Assembly: GCF_030580865.1 (NCBI RefSeq)
Contig: NZ_JAUQSY010000021.1
Location: 18,129 to 82,128 of the forward strand
Source: Hymenobacter aranciens
GTDB lineage: Bacteria > Bacteroidota > Bacteroidia > Cytophagales > Hymenobacteraceae
DNA length: 64,000 nt
Reading direction: 5' to 3'
Under the pieces are notes generated by a model. That model saw nothing but the letters and a program-made list of their open reading frames with translations. It had not been told where the DNA came from and searched no databases. Both the position numbers and the translations under genes were made by a program. Shown here in pieces: positions 1-8,749 of this stretch (position 1 is the stretch's first letter; every line of letters starts with the position of its first letter).

Positions 1-1
1 G

Positions 2-160
2 CCCGCCGAGCACAGTGCCACCATCTTCGTGGGCGGTGGCCGCGAGCGCGAAATCGGGCCCTTCCCCTCGGGTGCCGTTGTAGAAGTGGTGTGGGCCTGC
101 CTCAACAGCTCCACCACCGAGCCCATGTACTGCGCGCCGGTACGGCGGCGGGTGCAGTAG
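2..160 (+). CDS. C-terminal fragment of an unidentified protein
   Basis: An open frame enters from the left edge and ends at TAG 158-160, leaving 52 codons. The residues (including FVGGGRERE, FPSGAVVEVVW and a final PVRRRVQ) look like a real protein end with balanced composition. A strong hairpin terminator follows 18 bp after the stop, which supports a true gene end. I do not recognise the family from this fragment. Confidence 0.55.
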   Translation, partial: PAEHSATIFVGGGREREIGPFPSGAVVEVVWACLNSSTTEPMYCAPVRRRVQ

Positions 161-178
161 GGCCGGCCACAAAAAAAA

Positions 179-204
179 GCTCCCGCCGGTGGGCGGGAGC
201 TTTT
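179..204. terminator. Bidirectional rho-independent terminator
   Basis: A perfect 9-bp stem (GCTCCCGCC at 179-187 with GGCGGGAGC at 192-200) has a 4-nt loop, is preceded by a run of A and followed by TTTT. It sits between two convergent genes, so it can serve the partial gene on the plus strand and the gene ending at 229 on the minus strand. Confidence 0.85.
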
Positions 205-228
205 CGTGGTAGTTACTACAAGCCGGGC

Positions 229-696
229 TTAGCCCTTGCTTTTCACTTTCATTTTGCCATCCTGCGGGCCGTGGCCGCGGTGGTCGCCGTGGCCCTTGTG
301 CTCGGCGCGCAGCTGCTGGTATTTGGCAAACTGCTCGGCCGTCAGGGCGCCTTTCAGCTCGTTGTCGTACTTGGTGCGTACGGTTTTCATCTGCTCGTGG
401 GCGGCTTTGCGGTCGGTGCCGGCTTTGTCTTTCAGGCCTTTCATTTCCTGGTTGCGGGCCAGCAGGATTTTCTCCACGCGGGCTTCCTGGTCGGGGCTCA
501 GGCCGAGCTGCTTGGCCATTTTGGCCGCGCCGTGGTCGGCTTTCTGCTCGGGGCTGAGCTTGGGCTTGTCTTTTTTGGGGCCCTTGTCGGCCTTCACTTT
601 CATTTTGGAAGTGCCGGTGGCGGGGGTAGTCTGGGCAAAGCTGGTGCCGGTGGTGGCCAGGGCCAGGGCCGCCAGCAGGATGAGGGTCTTTTTCAT
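229..696 (-). CDS. Small secreted LTXXQ/Spy-like protein
   Basis: A 155-residue protein. I chose ATG at 694-696 because it begins a clear signal peptide (MKKTLILLAALALATTGTSFAQ). The mature part is rich in Lys, Gln and Ala and carries the LSPDQEARVEKIL and LTAEQFAKYQQL segments typical of helical LTXXQ/Spy/DUF4890-type periplasmic proteins, followed by a His/Gly/Lys-rich tail (GHGDHRGHGP) that might bind metal. The gene at 875-1261 is a clear paralogue in the same orientation, so this is a tandem duplication. A periplasmic chaperone or stress role is inferred from the family only. The frame stays open upstream to 864, but that extension lacks a signal peptide and is not expected to be translated. 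Confidence 0.75.
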   Translation of the reverse strand: MKKTLILLAALALATTGTSFAQTTPATGTSKMKVKADKGPKKDKPKLSPEQKADHGAAKMAKQLGLSPDQEARVEKILLARNQEMKGLKDKAGTDRKAAHEQMKTVRTKYDNELKGALTAEQFAKYQQLRAEHKGHGDHRGHGPQDGKMKVKSKG

Positions 697-850
697 AACT
701 TGAATCCGAAACGGGGGGTGGGGAATACGGGGGATAATGGCCGATACGTAAGCGCGCTTCCTACGGTGGCTGCGGGAGGTGTTTGCAAGAGGTGTGCCAA
801 TATTTTTTTGGCGCTGAAAACCCGCGTTGCAGCGCCGGGCAAGGGTTTTT

Positions 851-878
851 GTAGCGCAAACCACAACGTTCGCGCTAC
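851..878. repeat. Small palindrome overlapping a stop codon
   Basis: Arms GTAGCGCAAAC (851-861) and GTTCGCGCTAC (868-878) pair with one mismatch around a 6-nt loop. The right arm contains the TAG stop of the minus-strand gene ending at 875. The same GTAGCGCG(G/A)AC arm sequence recurs at 11661 and 11866, so this appears to be a short member of a repeat family at gene ends. Confidence 0.7.
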
Positions 879-1261
879 TTCCGGCGGTCGCGCATTTTCT
901 GCATCCGCTCCTGGCGCAGCTGCTCCAGCTTGGCGAACTGCTCGGGCGTGAGCACGGCTTTCAGCTGCTCGTCGTATTTGGCTTTGCTGGCCTTCAGCTC
1001 GGGGCCCAGGCCGCGGCGGTTGCCGGCGGGGTATTTCTCGTTCAGGGCCTGCAGGTCGGTCATCTGGGCCTGCAAGATGCTTTCCACTTTGGGCTCCTGC
1101 TCGGGGCTTAGGCCCAGTTGTTTGGTGAGGGCCTGGGTTTGGCGCTCGGCGCGCTCGGCGGGCGTCTTCGTGGCACCCACGGGGGCCATCCTGGTTTGGG
1201 CGAAGCTGGGGGCAGCGGTAGCGCAGGCCAGCGCGGCAAGGATAACAAACGTCTTTTTCAT
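875..1261 (-). CDS. Small secreted LTXXQ/Spy-like protein, paralogue
   Basis: A 128-residue protein with a signal peptide (MKKTFVILAALACATAAPSFAQ) and a helical, Gln/Lys/Glu-rich body. LGLSPEQEPKVESILQ and LTPEQFAKLEQLRQ match the corresponding segments of the protein at 229-696, so the two are paralogues. The His-rich tail of that neighbour is absent here and the protein ends in a basic stretch (MQKMRDRRK). By family it should be periplasmic, with a possible chaperone-like role (inference). The stop codon lies within the 851-878 palindrome. It is divergent from the permease at 1592, with 330 bp between the starts. Confidence 0.75.
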   Translation of the reverse strand: MKKTFVILAALACATAAPSFAQTRMAPVGATKTPAERAERQTQALTKQLGLSPEQEPKVESILQAQMTDLQALNEKYPAGNRRGLGPELKASKAKYDEQLKAVLTPEQFAKLEQLRQERMQKMRDRRK

Positions 1262-1591
1262 GGAAATGAAGCGGGGTGAAGGGATGATTTGGACGCTTCG
1301 ACGCGGTCAGGCGGGCAAGGTTTAAGCGGCCTGAAATGCGCGGGCGCGCCCGCCCTTCACCTGCGGCACCCGGGGCTACGGCGCCGGGCAGTAGCTGCGC
1401 CCACCGGCACCCGCGCCGCCGGGGCCGGATTTGCTGCCTATATTTCGGCTCGGCTGCTGGGTCCGGGCGGGTTTTTAAGGCGGGCAGGCCCGGGCGCACG
1501 TCTCGGGGCGCGCCGCCGGGCTTACCCGCCGGGGCTCCGGCCGCCGTGCTATCACTCCCTATTTCACCATCTCCCCACTTCACCATCTCGC
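1262..1591. other. 330-bp divergent intergenic region
   Basis: This region separates the starts of the small secreted protein (minus) and the permease (plus). It is very GC-rich with many CGGGC/GCCCG clusters but I see no convincing gene: open frames here run straight through into the permease frame without coding character. A short direct duplication (TTCACCATCTC, at about 1562 and 1580) lies just before the permease start. No clear TAnnTTTG box was found on either strand. Confidence 0.5.
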
Positions 1592-3148
1592 ATGGCAAAA
1601 ATTTTCGCTAAAAAACCCCTGGCCATCCTGCTGGGGGAAGCTAACTCTACCGGGCACGGCACGCTGAAGCGCACGCTGGGCGCCGGCAACCTCGTGGCGC
1701 TGGGCGTGGGCGCCATCATCGGCGCGGGCCTGTTTGTGCGCACGGCGGCGGCGGCGGCGCAGGCCTCGGGGCCGGGCGTCACGCTGGCTTTCGTGGTGGC
1801 CGCTATCGGCTGCGTGTTCGCCGGGCTGTGCTACGCCGAGTTTGCGGCCATGATACCCATTGCCGGCTCGGCCTACACCTACGCCTACACCACCATGGGT
1901 GAGTTCGTGGCCTGGATTATCGGCTGGGCCCTCATCATGGAATACGCCCTGGGGGCGGCCACCGTCAGCATTGCCTGGAGCGAGTACCTGAACAAGCTCC
2001 TGCAGGTCTTTGGCACCGAAATACCCTTTGCCTGGTGCCACGCCCCGGCCGAGGGCGGCATCATGAACCTGCCGGCGCTGCTCATCATCGTAGCCCTGTC
2101 GCTGCTGCTCATCAAGGGCACCCAGGAGTCGGCCATGTTCAACGCCGTCGTGGTGTTCCTGAAAGTGGCCATCGTGCTGGTGTTCATCGCCGTGGGCTGG
2201 CAGTTTGTGAACCCCGCCAACCACACGCCCTACCTGATTCCCGAAAACGCCGAGCCCGTGAAAAACGCCGCCGGCGAAATCGTGCGCGAATACACCGCTT
2301 GGAACAAGCACGGCCTGGGCGGCGTGCTGGGCGGAGCGGCCATCGTGTTCTTCGCCTTCATCGGCTTCGATGCCGTGAGCACGGCCGCGCAGGAAGCCAA
2401 AAACCCCAAGCGCGACATGCCCATCGGCATTCTGGGCTCGCTGGCCGTGTGCACGGTGCTCTACATCCTCTTCGGCCACGTGCTGACGGGCGTGGCCAAC
2501 TGGCGCGAGTTTGCCGACCCCGCCAAGGGCGGCGAAGCCTCCGTGACCTACGCCATCAAGGCCCACATGCCCGGCTACGAGTGGCTGGGCACGGCCGTGA
2601 CGGTGGCCATCCTGCTGGGCTTCTCGTCGGTTATTCTGGTGATGCTCATGGGCCAGAGCCGCGTGTTCTTCTCGATGGCCAAAGACGGCCTGATGCCCAA
2701 AGCCTTCTCCGAGCTGCACCCCAAGTTCAACACGCCATACAAGTCGAACCTGGCGCTGCTGGTGTTCGTGGGGGCGTTTGCGGCCTTCGTGCCCGGCTCG
2801 TTGGCCGGCGACCTCACCTCCTTCGGCACGCTGCTGGCCTTCGTGCTGGTGAGCGCCGGCGTGTGGATTATGCGCCGCTCCGACCCCGCGCAGCCGCGGC
2901 CGTTCCGGGCGCCGCTCTCGTCGCCGCTGTTCCCGTTTGTGCCCATCATGGGCATCATCGTGTGCCTGGGCATGATTGTGGCCCTCGACGCCTTTACCCT
3001 GAAGGTGGCCCTGGGCTGGATGCTGCTGGGCTTCATCGTGTATTTCCTCTACGGCCAGCGCAACAGCAAGCTGCAGCAGGGCGTGGTGGTGGTGCCCACC
3101 GAAATGGACGAGCAGGCGTTTATTGAGCCCGATAAGGATAATTCGTAA
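1592..3148 (+). CDS. APC-family cationic amino-acid-type permease
   Basis: A 518-residue integral membrane transporter of the amino acid-polyamine-organocation superfamily, likely a proton-coupled amino-acid importer. The start ATG at 1592 precedes a short basic N-terminus and the first APC helix motif GAIIGAGLFV (residues 40-49). The signature FFAFIGFDAVSTAAQEAKNP near residue 255 is typical of the CAT/YfnA subgroup. About 12-14 hydrophobic segments can be followed along the chain, with an extracytoplasmic insert near residues 215-245. Substrate cannot be told from sequence. The frame is open upstream to 1289, but that stretch lacks the expected N-terminus. A strong terminator follows at 3168. 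Confidence 0.9.
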   Translation: MAKIFAKKPLAILLGEANSTGHGTLKRTLGAGNLVALGVGAIIGAGLFVRTAAAAAQASGPGVTLAFVVAAIGCVFAGLCYAEFAAMIPIAGSAYTYAYTTMGEFVAWIIGWALIMEYALGAATVSIAWSEYLNKLLQVFGTEIPFAWCHAPAEGGIMNLPALLIIVALSLLLIKGTQESAMFNAVVVFLKVAIVLVFIAVGWQFVNPANHTPYLIPENAEPVKNAAGEIVREYTAWNKHGLGGVLGGAAIVFFAFIGFDAVSTAAQEAKNPKRDMPIGILGSLAVCTVLYILFGHVLTGVANWREFADPAKGGEASVTYAIKAHMPGYEWLGTAVTVAILLGFSSVILVMLMGQSRVFFSMAKDGLMPKAFSELHPKFNTPYKSNLALLVFVGAFAAFVPGSLAGDLTSFGTLLAFVLVSAGVWIMRRSDPAQPRPFRAPLSSPLFPFVPIMGIIVCLGMIVALDAFTLKVALGWMLLGFIVYFLYGQRNSKLQQGVVVVPTEMDEQAFIEPDKDNS

Positions 3149-3167
3149 GGGAGTAGCTTCCTGCTGG

Positions 3168-3203
3168 AAAGCCCTGTCAGTTTCGTGCTGGCAGGGCTTT
3201 TTT
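3168..3203 (+). terminator. Rho-independent terminator of the permease
   Basis: Stem AAAGCCCTGTCAG (3168-3180) pairs with CTGGCAGGGCTTT (3188-3200) with one G-T pair around a 7-nt loop, followed by TTT. The U-tract runs directly into the first heptanucleotide array, so the array begins exactly where the terminator ends. Confidence 0.85.
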
Positions 3204-3264
3204 GGGTATTGGGTATTGGGTATTGGGTATTGGGTATTGGGTATTGGGTATTGGGTATTGGGTA
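3202..3264. repeat. Heptanucleotide tandem array, 9 x TTGGGTA
   Basis: Nine perfect head-to-tail copies of TTGGGTA fill 63 bp with no mismatch. The array starts in the T-run of the permease terminator. Seven is not a multiple of three, so copy-number change would shift any reading frame through it. It is separated by 11 bp from a second heptamer array of opposite polarity. Confidence 0.95.
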
Positions 3265-3275
3265 TAACTTATCTT

Positions 3276-3356
3276 GAACACCGAACACCGAACACCGAAC
3301 ACCGAACACCGAACACCGAACACCGAACACCGAACACCGAACACCGAACACCGAAC
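3276..3356. repeat. Heptanucleotide tandem array, 11.6 x GAACACC
   Basis: Eleven perfect copies of GAACACC plus a partial one. Read on the minus strand the unit is TTCGGTG, which differs at only two positions from the TTGGGTA unit of the neighbouring array. The two arrays therefore face each other and could pair imperfectly (five of seven positions per unit) as a long hairpin. It ends 62 bp before the start of the next gene. Confidence 0.95.
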
Positions 3357-3388
3357 GGAACTCCATAAATCGTTCGTCCTGCCCTTGA

Positions 3389-3396
3389 TACCTTTG
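3389..3396 (+). promoter_or_regulatory. Possible -7 box (TACCTTTG)
   Basis: TACCTTTG fits the Bacteroidota TAnnTTTG box and lies 22 bp before the GTG start at 3419. No TTG is present at the expected -33 position (it reads AAA), so this is only a half-match. Confidence 0.35.
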
Positions 3397-3418
3397 GGCT
3401 TTATTCCTTTCTGCCATT

Positions 3419-4105
3419 GTGAGAAACCAACTGTACCTCCTGGCCCTGAGCGGCAGCCTGCTGGCCCACGCCGCTTCCGCCCAGAGCGCCATTAGCTCCT
3501 CCACCCGCAGCGACTCGCTCACCAGCACCGCCAGCTACAACAAGAAGCTGGTGCTGCCCATCAAGGTGTGGGGTCCTGAGCGTCGTGTGCTTCCTGCCAG
3601 CCAGGCCCTGGTGTATGGCAGCAGCGTGGGCACCAAAGGCAGCGTCTATGGGCACTATATGCGGCTGGCCAACCTTAGTACCGGCAAGGTTGTGCTCCTG
3701 GATGTGAAGCCATCTATGCCCACCAAGGTCCACGATGCTTTTTGCTACGCCTTGCCGCCCGGTCGCTACGCGCTTTACAAATACGAGTATGCCCTGCACA
3801 AGACGATTGGCGCGGGCTATGGCGCTACCAGCAATGGTATGGTACCCGGCGGAGGCGTCGAGTATTACAAAAAGGAAACGTACGAAGCGGACCTCTACAA
3901 AGCCCTGGGCGATGGGCTGCCGCTGCGGGCCCGGCGCTACGAGTTCGTGGTGGCCCCAGGCCAGCTGTACTACCTGGGCACTTGGGATGTATCGAAGTCC
4001 GACCAGCCTGTTTTCCGCAACGAGAAACTGCAGTTGGACGAGGAATTGCACGGCATTTACAAGTACATCGACCTGGAAAAGGCGCTGGTAGCCCTACCGC
4101 AGTAG
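3419..4105 (+). CDS. Secreted protein of unknown function
   Basis: A 228-residue protein that starts with GTG at 3419. This start is supported by the signal peptide that begins there (MRNQLYLLALSGSLLAHAAS, then AQ). The mature part is soluble, with many Tyr and Gly residues (GAGYGATSNGMVPGGG, PPGRYALYKYEY, APGQLYYLGTW) in a pattern seen in beta-rich exported proteins of Bacteroidota. The wording around PPGRYALYKYEY recalls DUF2846-like domains, but I am not confident of this. It is convergent with the DUF2945 gene, with 6 bp between the stops. The heptamer arrays lie immediately upstream and could affect its expression. Confidence 0.7.
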   Translation: MRNQLYLLALSGSLLAHAASAQSAISSSTRSDSLTSTASYNKKLVLPIKVWGPERRVLPASQALVYGSSVGTKGSVYGHYMRLANLSTGKVVLLDVKPSMPTKVHDAFCYALPPGRYALYKYEYALHKTIGAGYGATSNGMVPGGGVEYYKKETYEADLYKALGDGLPLRARRYEFVVAPGQLYYLGTWDVSKSDQPVFRNEKLQLDEELHGIYKYIDLEKALVALPQ

Positions 4106-4111
4106 CCGCCG

Positions 4112-4321
4112 TTACGCCACGGCCTTCACCTCGCTTTTCAGCTTGAGTACCCGGTCGCCGTTGTCCTGCACTATCACCAGGGCCGGGTCATCGGCCGAGC
4201 CGTTGCGCTTGATTTCGCTGCCCTTGATGGTGCGGCTGATGGACTCTTTGTGCACTGATTCGATTTTGCCGGTGGCCGTGCCGGTGCCGTATTTCCAGCT
4301 GACTTTGGTGCCTTTGCGCAT
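4112..4321 (-). CDS. DUF2945 (hypervirulence-associated TUDOR-like) protein
   Basis: A 69-residue basic protein. Its order of features, MRKGTKVSWKYGTGTATGKI, then KGSEIKRNGSADDPALVIV and a final LKLKSEV, matches the DUF2945 family of small SH3/TUDOR-like proteins (usual length 60-75). Members are common in soil bacteria; their molecular role is not established. The gene is single, ATG-started and convergent with the upstream secreted protein. Confidence 0.8.
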   Translation of the reverse strand: MRKGTKVSWKYGTGTATGKIESVHKESISRTIKGSEIKRNGSADDPALVIVQDNGDRVLKLKSEVKAVA

Positions 4322-4568
4322 GGGGTGGGAGGGAAGGAGGAGAGCGTACTACGCACTGATACGGAAGTAATGGCTGGTAGTTGGCCCGGGGCCGGGCCGT
4401 TAGCGCCGTAATAGCTCTGGGCAGCAGTAGCCATAGCCCGGCTACGGCCGCCGGGCTGTATCCGTGCTGGCACGGATACGAAAATCAACTGCCAATCGGA
4501 ATAATTGGAATAAAAGCCGAACTTGCCCCAGTAGTACCGCTGGCCGAGGAGCCGCGGAGCTACCGACC

Positions 4569-6569
4569 ATGAAACGTGCGTTCGGCAACGCTGCTTTACT
4601 GCTATTTGTAACCCTGTGGACGGTGGGTGCCCGCGCCCAGCCCCCCACGGGCCGCAACCCCCGCCTCGATTCGCTCGAAGTGGCCCTCAAAACCCAGACC
4701 CGGGCCGATACCAACCGCGTCAAAACCCTCAATGAGCTGGTGTGGGAGCACCGGGGCAGCAACCCGGCCCGCTCACAGCAGTTGGGGAGCGAGGCCTTGC
4801 GGCTGGCCCGACAGCTGCACTTTCGGATTGGCGAAGCCAAAACCCAGGCTCTGCTGGGCATTCTGCATAGCTACGCGGGACGCAATGAGCAAGCCCGCCG
4901 GGCCTTCGAGGCCTGCATCCGGCTGCGGCGTGAGCTAGGCGACAGTGTGGGCGTTGCGGGCATGATTAACAACATCGGCAGCACGTACGTGGCGCAGGAC
5001 CGCTACGAAGCCGCCGCGCGCGAGTTTGTGAAAGCGCTGGCGATGGAGGAAAAATACGGTACCCCGCAGCGGGTGGCCGAAGACCTGGCCAACCTGGGCA
5101 ACGTGATGGCCATGCTGAACCGCACCGACCAGGCCCTGAAATACCTGCGTCAGTACCTCGCCGTGAAGAACCGGGACCAGTACCCCCCCAACGAAGCCGA
5201 GATTCGCTACAACCTGGCCCAGCTACTTCTACAAGTCGGCCAGCCTGATTCGGCGCGCTATTATGCTGACGAAGCCCGTCGGCTCAGCGAATCGGTAGAT
5301 GACCGTCGCGGGGCCGGAATTGCCCACCGAATTTTGGCGCAGGTGATGGCGGTTACGGGCCAGCTGGCCCAAGCTGAAGCCCATGCGCAAACAGCGCTAA
5401 AACTAGCGCAACAGCTCGAGGATAAGCCTGATATTACGTTGGCCTGGCTAACCCTGGGCCGGGTGCAGCACGAGCAGCGCAACTGGAAAACCGCCCGCGC
5501 CAGCCTGACAATTGCTTTGCGAATGAGCCGCGAAGCCAATGACCTGCGCGGCCAGCAGCAGGCCGTTGCTGCCCTGGCGAAGGTAAGCAAGCAGACCGGA
5601 GACTTCCGACAGGCCCTGGCTTACCAGGAGCAAGCCAGTAGCTTGCAAGACAGCTTGCTGGCTGCTGAAACTACCCGCCAGGTAACCGACATTCAAACGC
5701 GCTATGACACAGATAAGAAAGATGCGCAAAACCGCCTGCAAGCTGCGCAGCTACGCACGCAGCAGCAGGTGATTCGGCAACGCAACGTACAGCTGGTGGC
5801 CGGGCTGGTGATTGCCGGGCTGCTGTTGGGGCTGGGCTACTTACTCTACACCCGGCGCCGCTTGCGCCGCGAGGTGGAGTTTGCCCAGGAACGCCAGCAG
5901 CTTGAGCGCCTGCGCTCGCAGGCCGTGCTGGAGGCCGAGGAAGCCGAGCGCCGGCGCATCGGCTCCGACCTGCACGATGGCGTGGGCCAGTTGCTGACGG
6001 CGGCCAAGCTCAACCTGCACGCGCTGGGCGAGCAATTGAGCATCCAAACCGCTGGCCAGCAGACAATGCTGCAAAACGCGCTGGATGTGGTGGACGAAAG
6101 CTTCCGCGAGGTGCGCAGTATCAGCCACAACCTGATGCCGAACGCGCTCATCAAGCGGGGGCTGGCGCAGGCCGTGCGGGACTTTCTGAGCAAGATTTCG
6201 CCCGACGACCGGCTCAAGATTCAGCTCGAAGTAGTGGGGCTGGACCGGGGCGGGCGCCTGGATGCGACGGTGGAGAATGTGCTGTTTCGCGTGATTCAGG
6301 AGCTGGCCCAGAACATTGTTAAGCACGCGCAGGCCACGCAGATGACTTTGCAAATCATTCGTAGCGAAGACGAGCTGACCATCATGGTGGAAGACAACGG
6401 CGTGGGCTTCGACCCGGCGGCGCTGGGCGCGGAGGCGGGCATCGGGCTGAAGAACATCGAGAGCCGCATGGCCTACCTGGGCGGGCGGGCCGAGTTCGAC
6501 TCCTCGCCCGGGCGAGGCACCACCGTCACGCTCGAAGTGCCCCTGGCGGCTCAAACCGTAGCAAGCTAG
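4569..6569 (+). CDS. TPR sensor histidine kinase, NarL-partner type (first of pair)
   Basis: A 666-residue exported-sensor kinase. ATG 4569 begins a signal peptide ending ARAQ (residue 24). Residues about 35-390 are TPR repeats (for example GNVMAMLNRTDQALKYLRQY), predicted to lie outside the membrane. A coiled-coil leads to a single transmembrane helix (AGLVIAGLLLGLGYLLY). The HisKA_3 dimerisation helix carries RRRIGSDLHDGVGQ with phospho-acceptor His469, followed by a HATPase_c domain with the N-box (QELAQNIVKHA) and G-boxes (DNGVGFD, GIGLKNIESR). HisKA_3 kinases partner NarL/LuxR-type regulators; the regulator at 8917 is the obvious partner. The gene at 6642 is a tandem paralogue with almost identical membrane and dimerisation segments. 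Confidence 0.9.
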   Translation: MKRAFGNAALLLFVTLWTVGARAQPPTGRNPRLDSLEVALKTQTRADTNRVKTLNELVWEHRGSNPARSQQLGSEALRLARQLHFRIGEAKTQALLGILHSYAGRNEQARRAFEACIRLRRELGDSVGVAGMINNIGSTYVAQDRYEAAAREFVKALAMEEKYGTPQRVAEDLANLGNVMAMLNRTDQALKYLRQYLAVKNRDQYPPNEAEIRYNLAQLLLQVGQPDSARYYADEARRLSESVDDRRGAGIAHRILAQVMAVTGQLAQAEAHAQTALKLAQQLEDKPDITLAWLTLGRVQHEQRNWKTARASLTIALRMSREANDLRGQQQAVAALAKVSKQTGDFRQALAYQEQASSLQDSLLAAETTRQVTDIQTRYDTDKKDAQNRLQAAQLRTQQQVIRQRNVQLVAGLVIAGLLLGLGYLLYTRRRLRREVEFAQERQQLERLRSQAVLEAEEAERRRIGSDLHDGVGQLLTAAKLNLHALGEQLSIQTAGQQTMLQNALDVVDESFREVRSISHNLMPNALIKRGLAQAVRDFLSKISPDDRLKIQLEVVGLDRGGRLDATVENVLFRVIQELAQNIVKHAQATQMTLQIIRSEDELTIMVEDNGVGFDPAALGAEAGIGLKNIESRMAYLGGRAEFDSSPGRGTTVTLEVPLAAQTVAS

Positions 6570-6641
6570 CGGATGGACCAGCGAGCGGGAAACGCGTGAT
6601 GGCCGGCCTGTAGTATATTGCCCCCTAATCCCGTGGGCTTC

Positions 6642-8699
6642 ATGATATCGACTCCTTTATTTGTACGTTGCCTGGCCGTGGTGGGGTTGTTGCTGGGGGG
6701 GCTGACGGCCCGGGCCCAGACCGACATGTCGCCGCGCCTCACCGACTCGCTGCTGACGCGGGTGCGCAACCACCCGCAGGCCGATACCGTGCGCGTGAAG
6801 CTGCTGAACGGCGTGGCGCGGAGCGTGATTTTTCGGGACCCCAGCAAGGCGCTGCCGTATTTGCGGCAGTCGCAGGCGCTGGCCCGGCAGATTAGCTACC
6901 ACCGGGGCGAGCTGGTGAGTGTAAGCATTCAGGCCGCGGCCTATCAGCTGCGGGGCGACGCCGATAGCGCCCGGATACTTAACCGCCGGGTGATTCGCAT
7001 GGCGCGCGGGCCCAAAGACGAAAAGGACATCGCTAAGGCCTACAACAACATCGGCGGCACCTTCATGCAGCAGGACCGCTACGACTCGGCCCACTACTAC
7101 TTGGTGCGCGGCCTGCGCATGTACGAAAAGCTGAACGACCACCTGCTGGCGGCCTCGGCGCTAGGTAACCTTAGTAATATCAGCAAGCTGCTGGGCGATT
7201 ACCCGCAGGCCCTGGAGTATGCGCAGGCCTACCAGCGGCAGCCCGCCGCCGTGCGGCAGCCCACCTACGATGTCACGTCGATGCTGCTGGTGGGAGAGGC
7301 GCACGACAAAATGAACCATCGGCCCGAAGCCCGGCAGGCTTACGAGCAGGCGCTGGTGCTGGCCCGCAAGCACGGCCTGAAGGTGCAGGAATCGGATGCG
7401 CTGGTGCGGCTGGCTGCGCTCAACAAGGCCGTGGGCCGGCTGGCCGAGGCCGAAGTAGCGAGCCGGCTGGTGCAGGATATCAACCGCCAGATGGTAAAAG
7501 GCGACGACGCCCGCACCTTCATCCTGGCCGATGCCGGGCGGCAGCAGCAGCGCCAGGGCCATCTGAAAGAAGCCAGGCGCCTGTTTGAGCGCAGTCTGGC
7601 CGCTGCCAACGAGCAAGGCAACCTGCGCGGCCGCCAGCAGGCCCACGAGCTGCTGGGCGGCCTGGCCGCCGCCCTCGGCGACTACCGCGAAGCCTACCGC
7701 CAGCGCATCCGGGCCGGGCAGGTGGGCGATAGTCTGCTCAATGGCACCAAAGCCCGCGAGCTGGCCCTGGCCCAAACCCAGTTCGACACCGAGCGCAAAG
7801 ACGCCCAGAACCGCGAGCTGCGCCAGCAGCAACAATTGCAGCAGGCCGAAAACCGCGTGCTGGCCAGCCAGAAAGAAGTGCAGCAAGCGCAGCTGCGCAC
7901 TCAGGAGCAAACCCTGCGCCGTCGCAACTTCCAGCTCATTGCCAGCCTGGTGATTGCCGGGCTGCTGCTGGGGCTGGGCTACCTGCTCTACGCCCGCCGC
8001 CGCCTGCGCCGCGAAGTAGAGTTTGCTCAGGAGCGGCAAACCCTGGAGCGCCTGCGCGCCAGCGCTGTGCTCGACGCCGAAGAAGCCGAGCGCCGCCGTA
8101 TCGGCGCCGACCTGCACGACGGCGTGGGCCAGATGCTGAGCGTGGTGAAGCTCAACGTGGATGCCCTCAATGAGGAGCTGCAAACGGCCCTCAGCCCCGA
8201 CCAGAGCCGCCGCTTCACCGACGCCCTCGACCTGGTGGACGAGAGCGTGCGCGAAGTGCGCAGCATCAGCCACAACCTGCTGCCCAACGCCCTCATCAAG
8301 CGCGGCCTGGCGCTGGCCGTGCGCGAGTTTCTGGATACCATGCAGCGCTCGGCGCGCCGCCTGCGCATCCGCCTCGAAACCCTGGGCCTCGACGATACCC
8401 GCCTCGACCCGGCCGTGGAAAGCGCCCTCTACCGCGTGATTCAGGAGCTGGTGCAAAACATTGTGAAACACGCCCAGGCCACCGAAATGGACTTACAGCT
8501 CATCCGCCACCCCGGCGAGCTGACGCTGCTGGTCGAAGACAATGGCATCGGTTTCGACTTGGCCACGCTGGGGCCGGAAGTGGGTATCGGGCTGCGCAAC
8601 ATCGAGAGCCGCGTGAGCTACCTCGGTGGCACTTTGCACGTCGACAGCCGGCCCGGGCGCGGCACCACCGTCACGGCCACCGTGCCGCTGCCGGAATAA
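6642..8699 (+). CDS. TPR sensor histidine kinase, NarL-partner type (second of pair)
   Basis: A 685-residue paralogue of the preceding kinase with the same order: signal peptide (from ATG 6642, ending ARAQ), TPR repeats, coiled-coil rich in Gln, one transmembrane helix, HisKA_3 and HATPase_c. The dimerisation helix reads RRRIGADLHDGVGQ with His492. The stretch from the membrane helix through the H-box is much better conserved between the two kinases than the TPR parts, so the sensing ends have diverged while output was kept. It lies 72 bp after the first kinase. A Met eight codons earlier is possible, but the signal peptide favours 6642. Confidence 0.9.
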   Translation: MISTPLFVRCLAVVGLLLGGLTARAQTDMSPRLTDSLLTRVRNHPQADTVRVKLLNGVARSVIFRDPSKALPYLRQSQALARQISYHRGELVSVSIQAAAYQLRGDADSARILNRRVIRMARGPKDEKDIAKAYNNIGGTFMQQDRYDSAHYYLVRGLRMYEKLNDHLLAASALGNLSNISKLLGDYPQALEYAQAYQRQPAAVRQPTYDVTSMLLVGEAHDKMNHRPEARQAYEQALVLARKHGLKVQESDALVRLAALNKAVGRLAEAEVASRLVQDINRQMVKGDDARTFILADAGRQQQRQGHLKEARRLFERSLAAANEQGNLRGRQQAHELLGGLAAALGDYREAYRQRIRAGQVGDSLLNGTKARELALAQTQFDTERKDAQNRELRQQQQLQQAENRVLASQKEVQQAQLRTQEQTLRRRNFQLIASLVIAGLLLGLGYLLYARRRLRREVEFAQERQTLERLRASAVLDAEEAERRRIGADLHDGVGQMLSVVKLNVDALNEELQTALSPDQSRRFTDALDLVDESVREVRSISHNLLPNALIKRGLALAVREFLDTMQRSARRLRIRLETLGLDDTRLDPAVESALYRVIQELVQNIVKHAQATEMDLQLIRHPGELTLLVEDNGIGFDLATLGPEVGIGLRNIESRVSYLGGTLHVDSRPGRGTTVTATVPLPE

Positions 8700-8741
8700 G
8701 GGAGTACGTTGATTTTTGGGCCTTGGAAGTTATTAATTTAG

Positions 8742-8749
8742 TATGTTTG
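8742..8749 (+). promoter_or_regulatory. Possible -7 box (TATGTTTG)
   Basis: TATGTTTG matches TAnnTTTG in the 217-bp gap between the second kinase and the response regulator. There is no TTG at the ideal spacing. If used, it would give the regulator its own transcript with a leader of about 160 nt. Confidence 0.35.

Noticed and set aside
3123..3368. Frames running through the heptamer arrays that would encode YWVLGIG and NTEHRTP repeats.
   Set aside because: They overlap the permease end and its terminator, and the open frame comes only from the repeat lacking stop codons in three frames.
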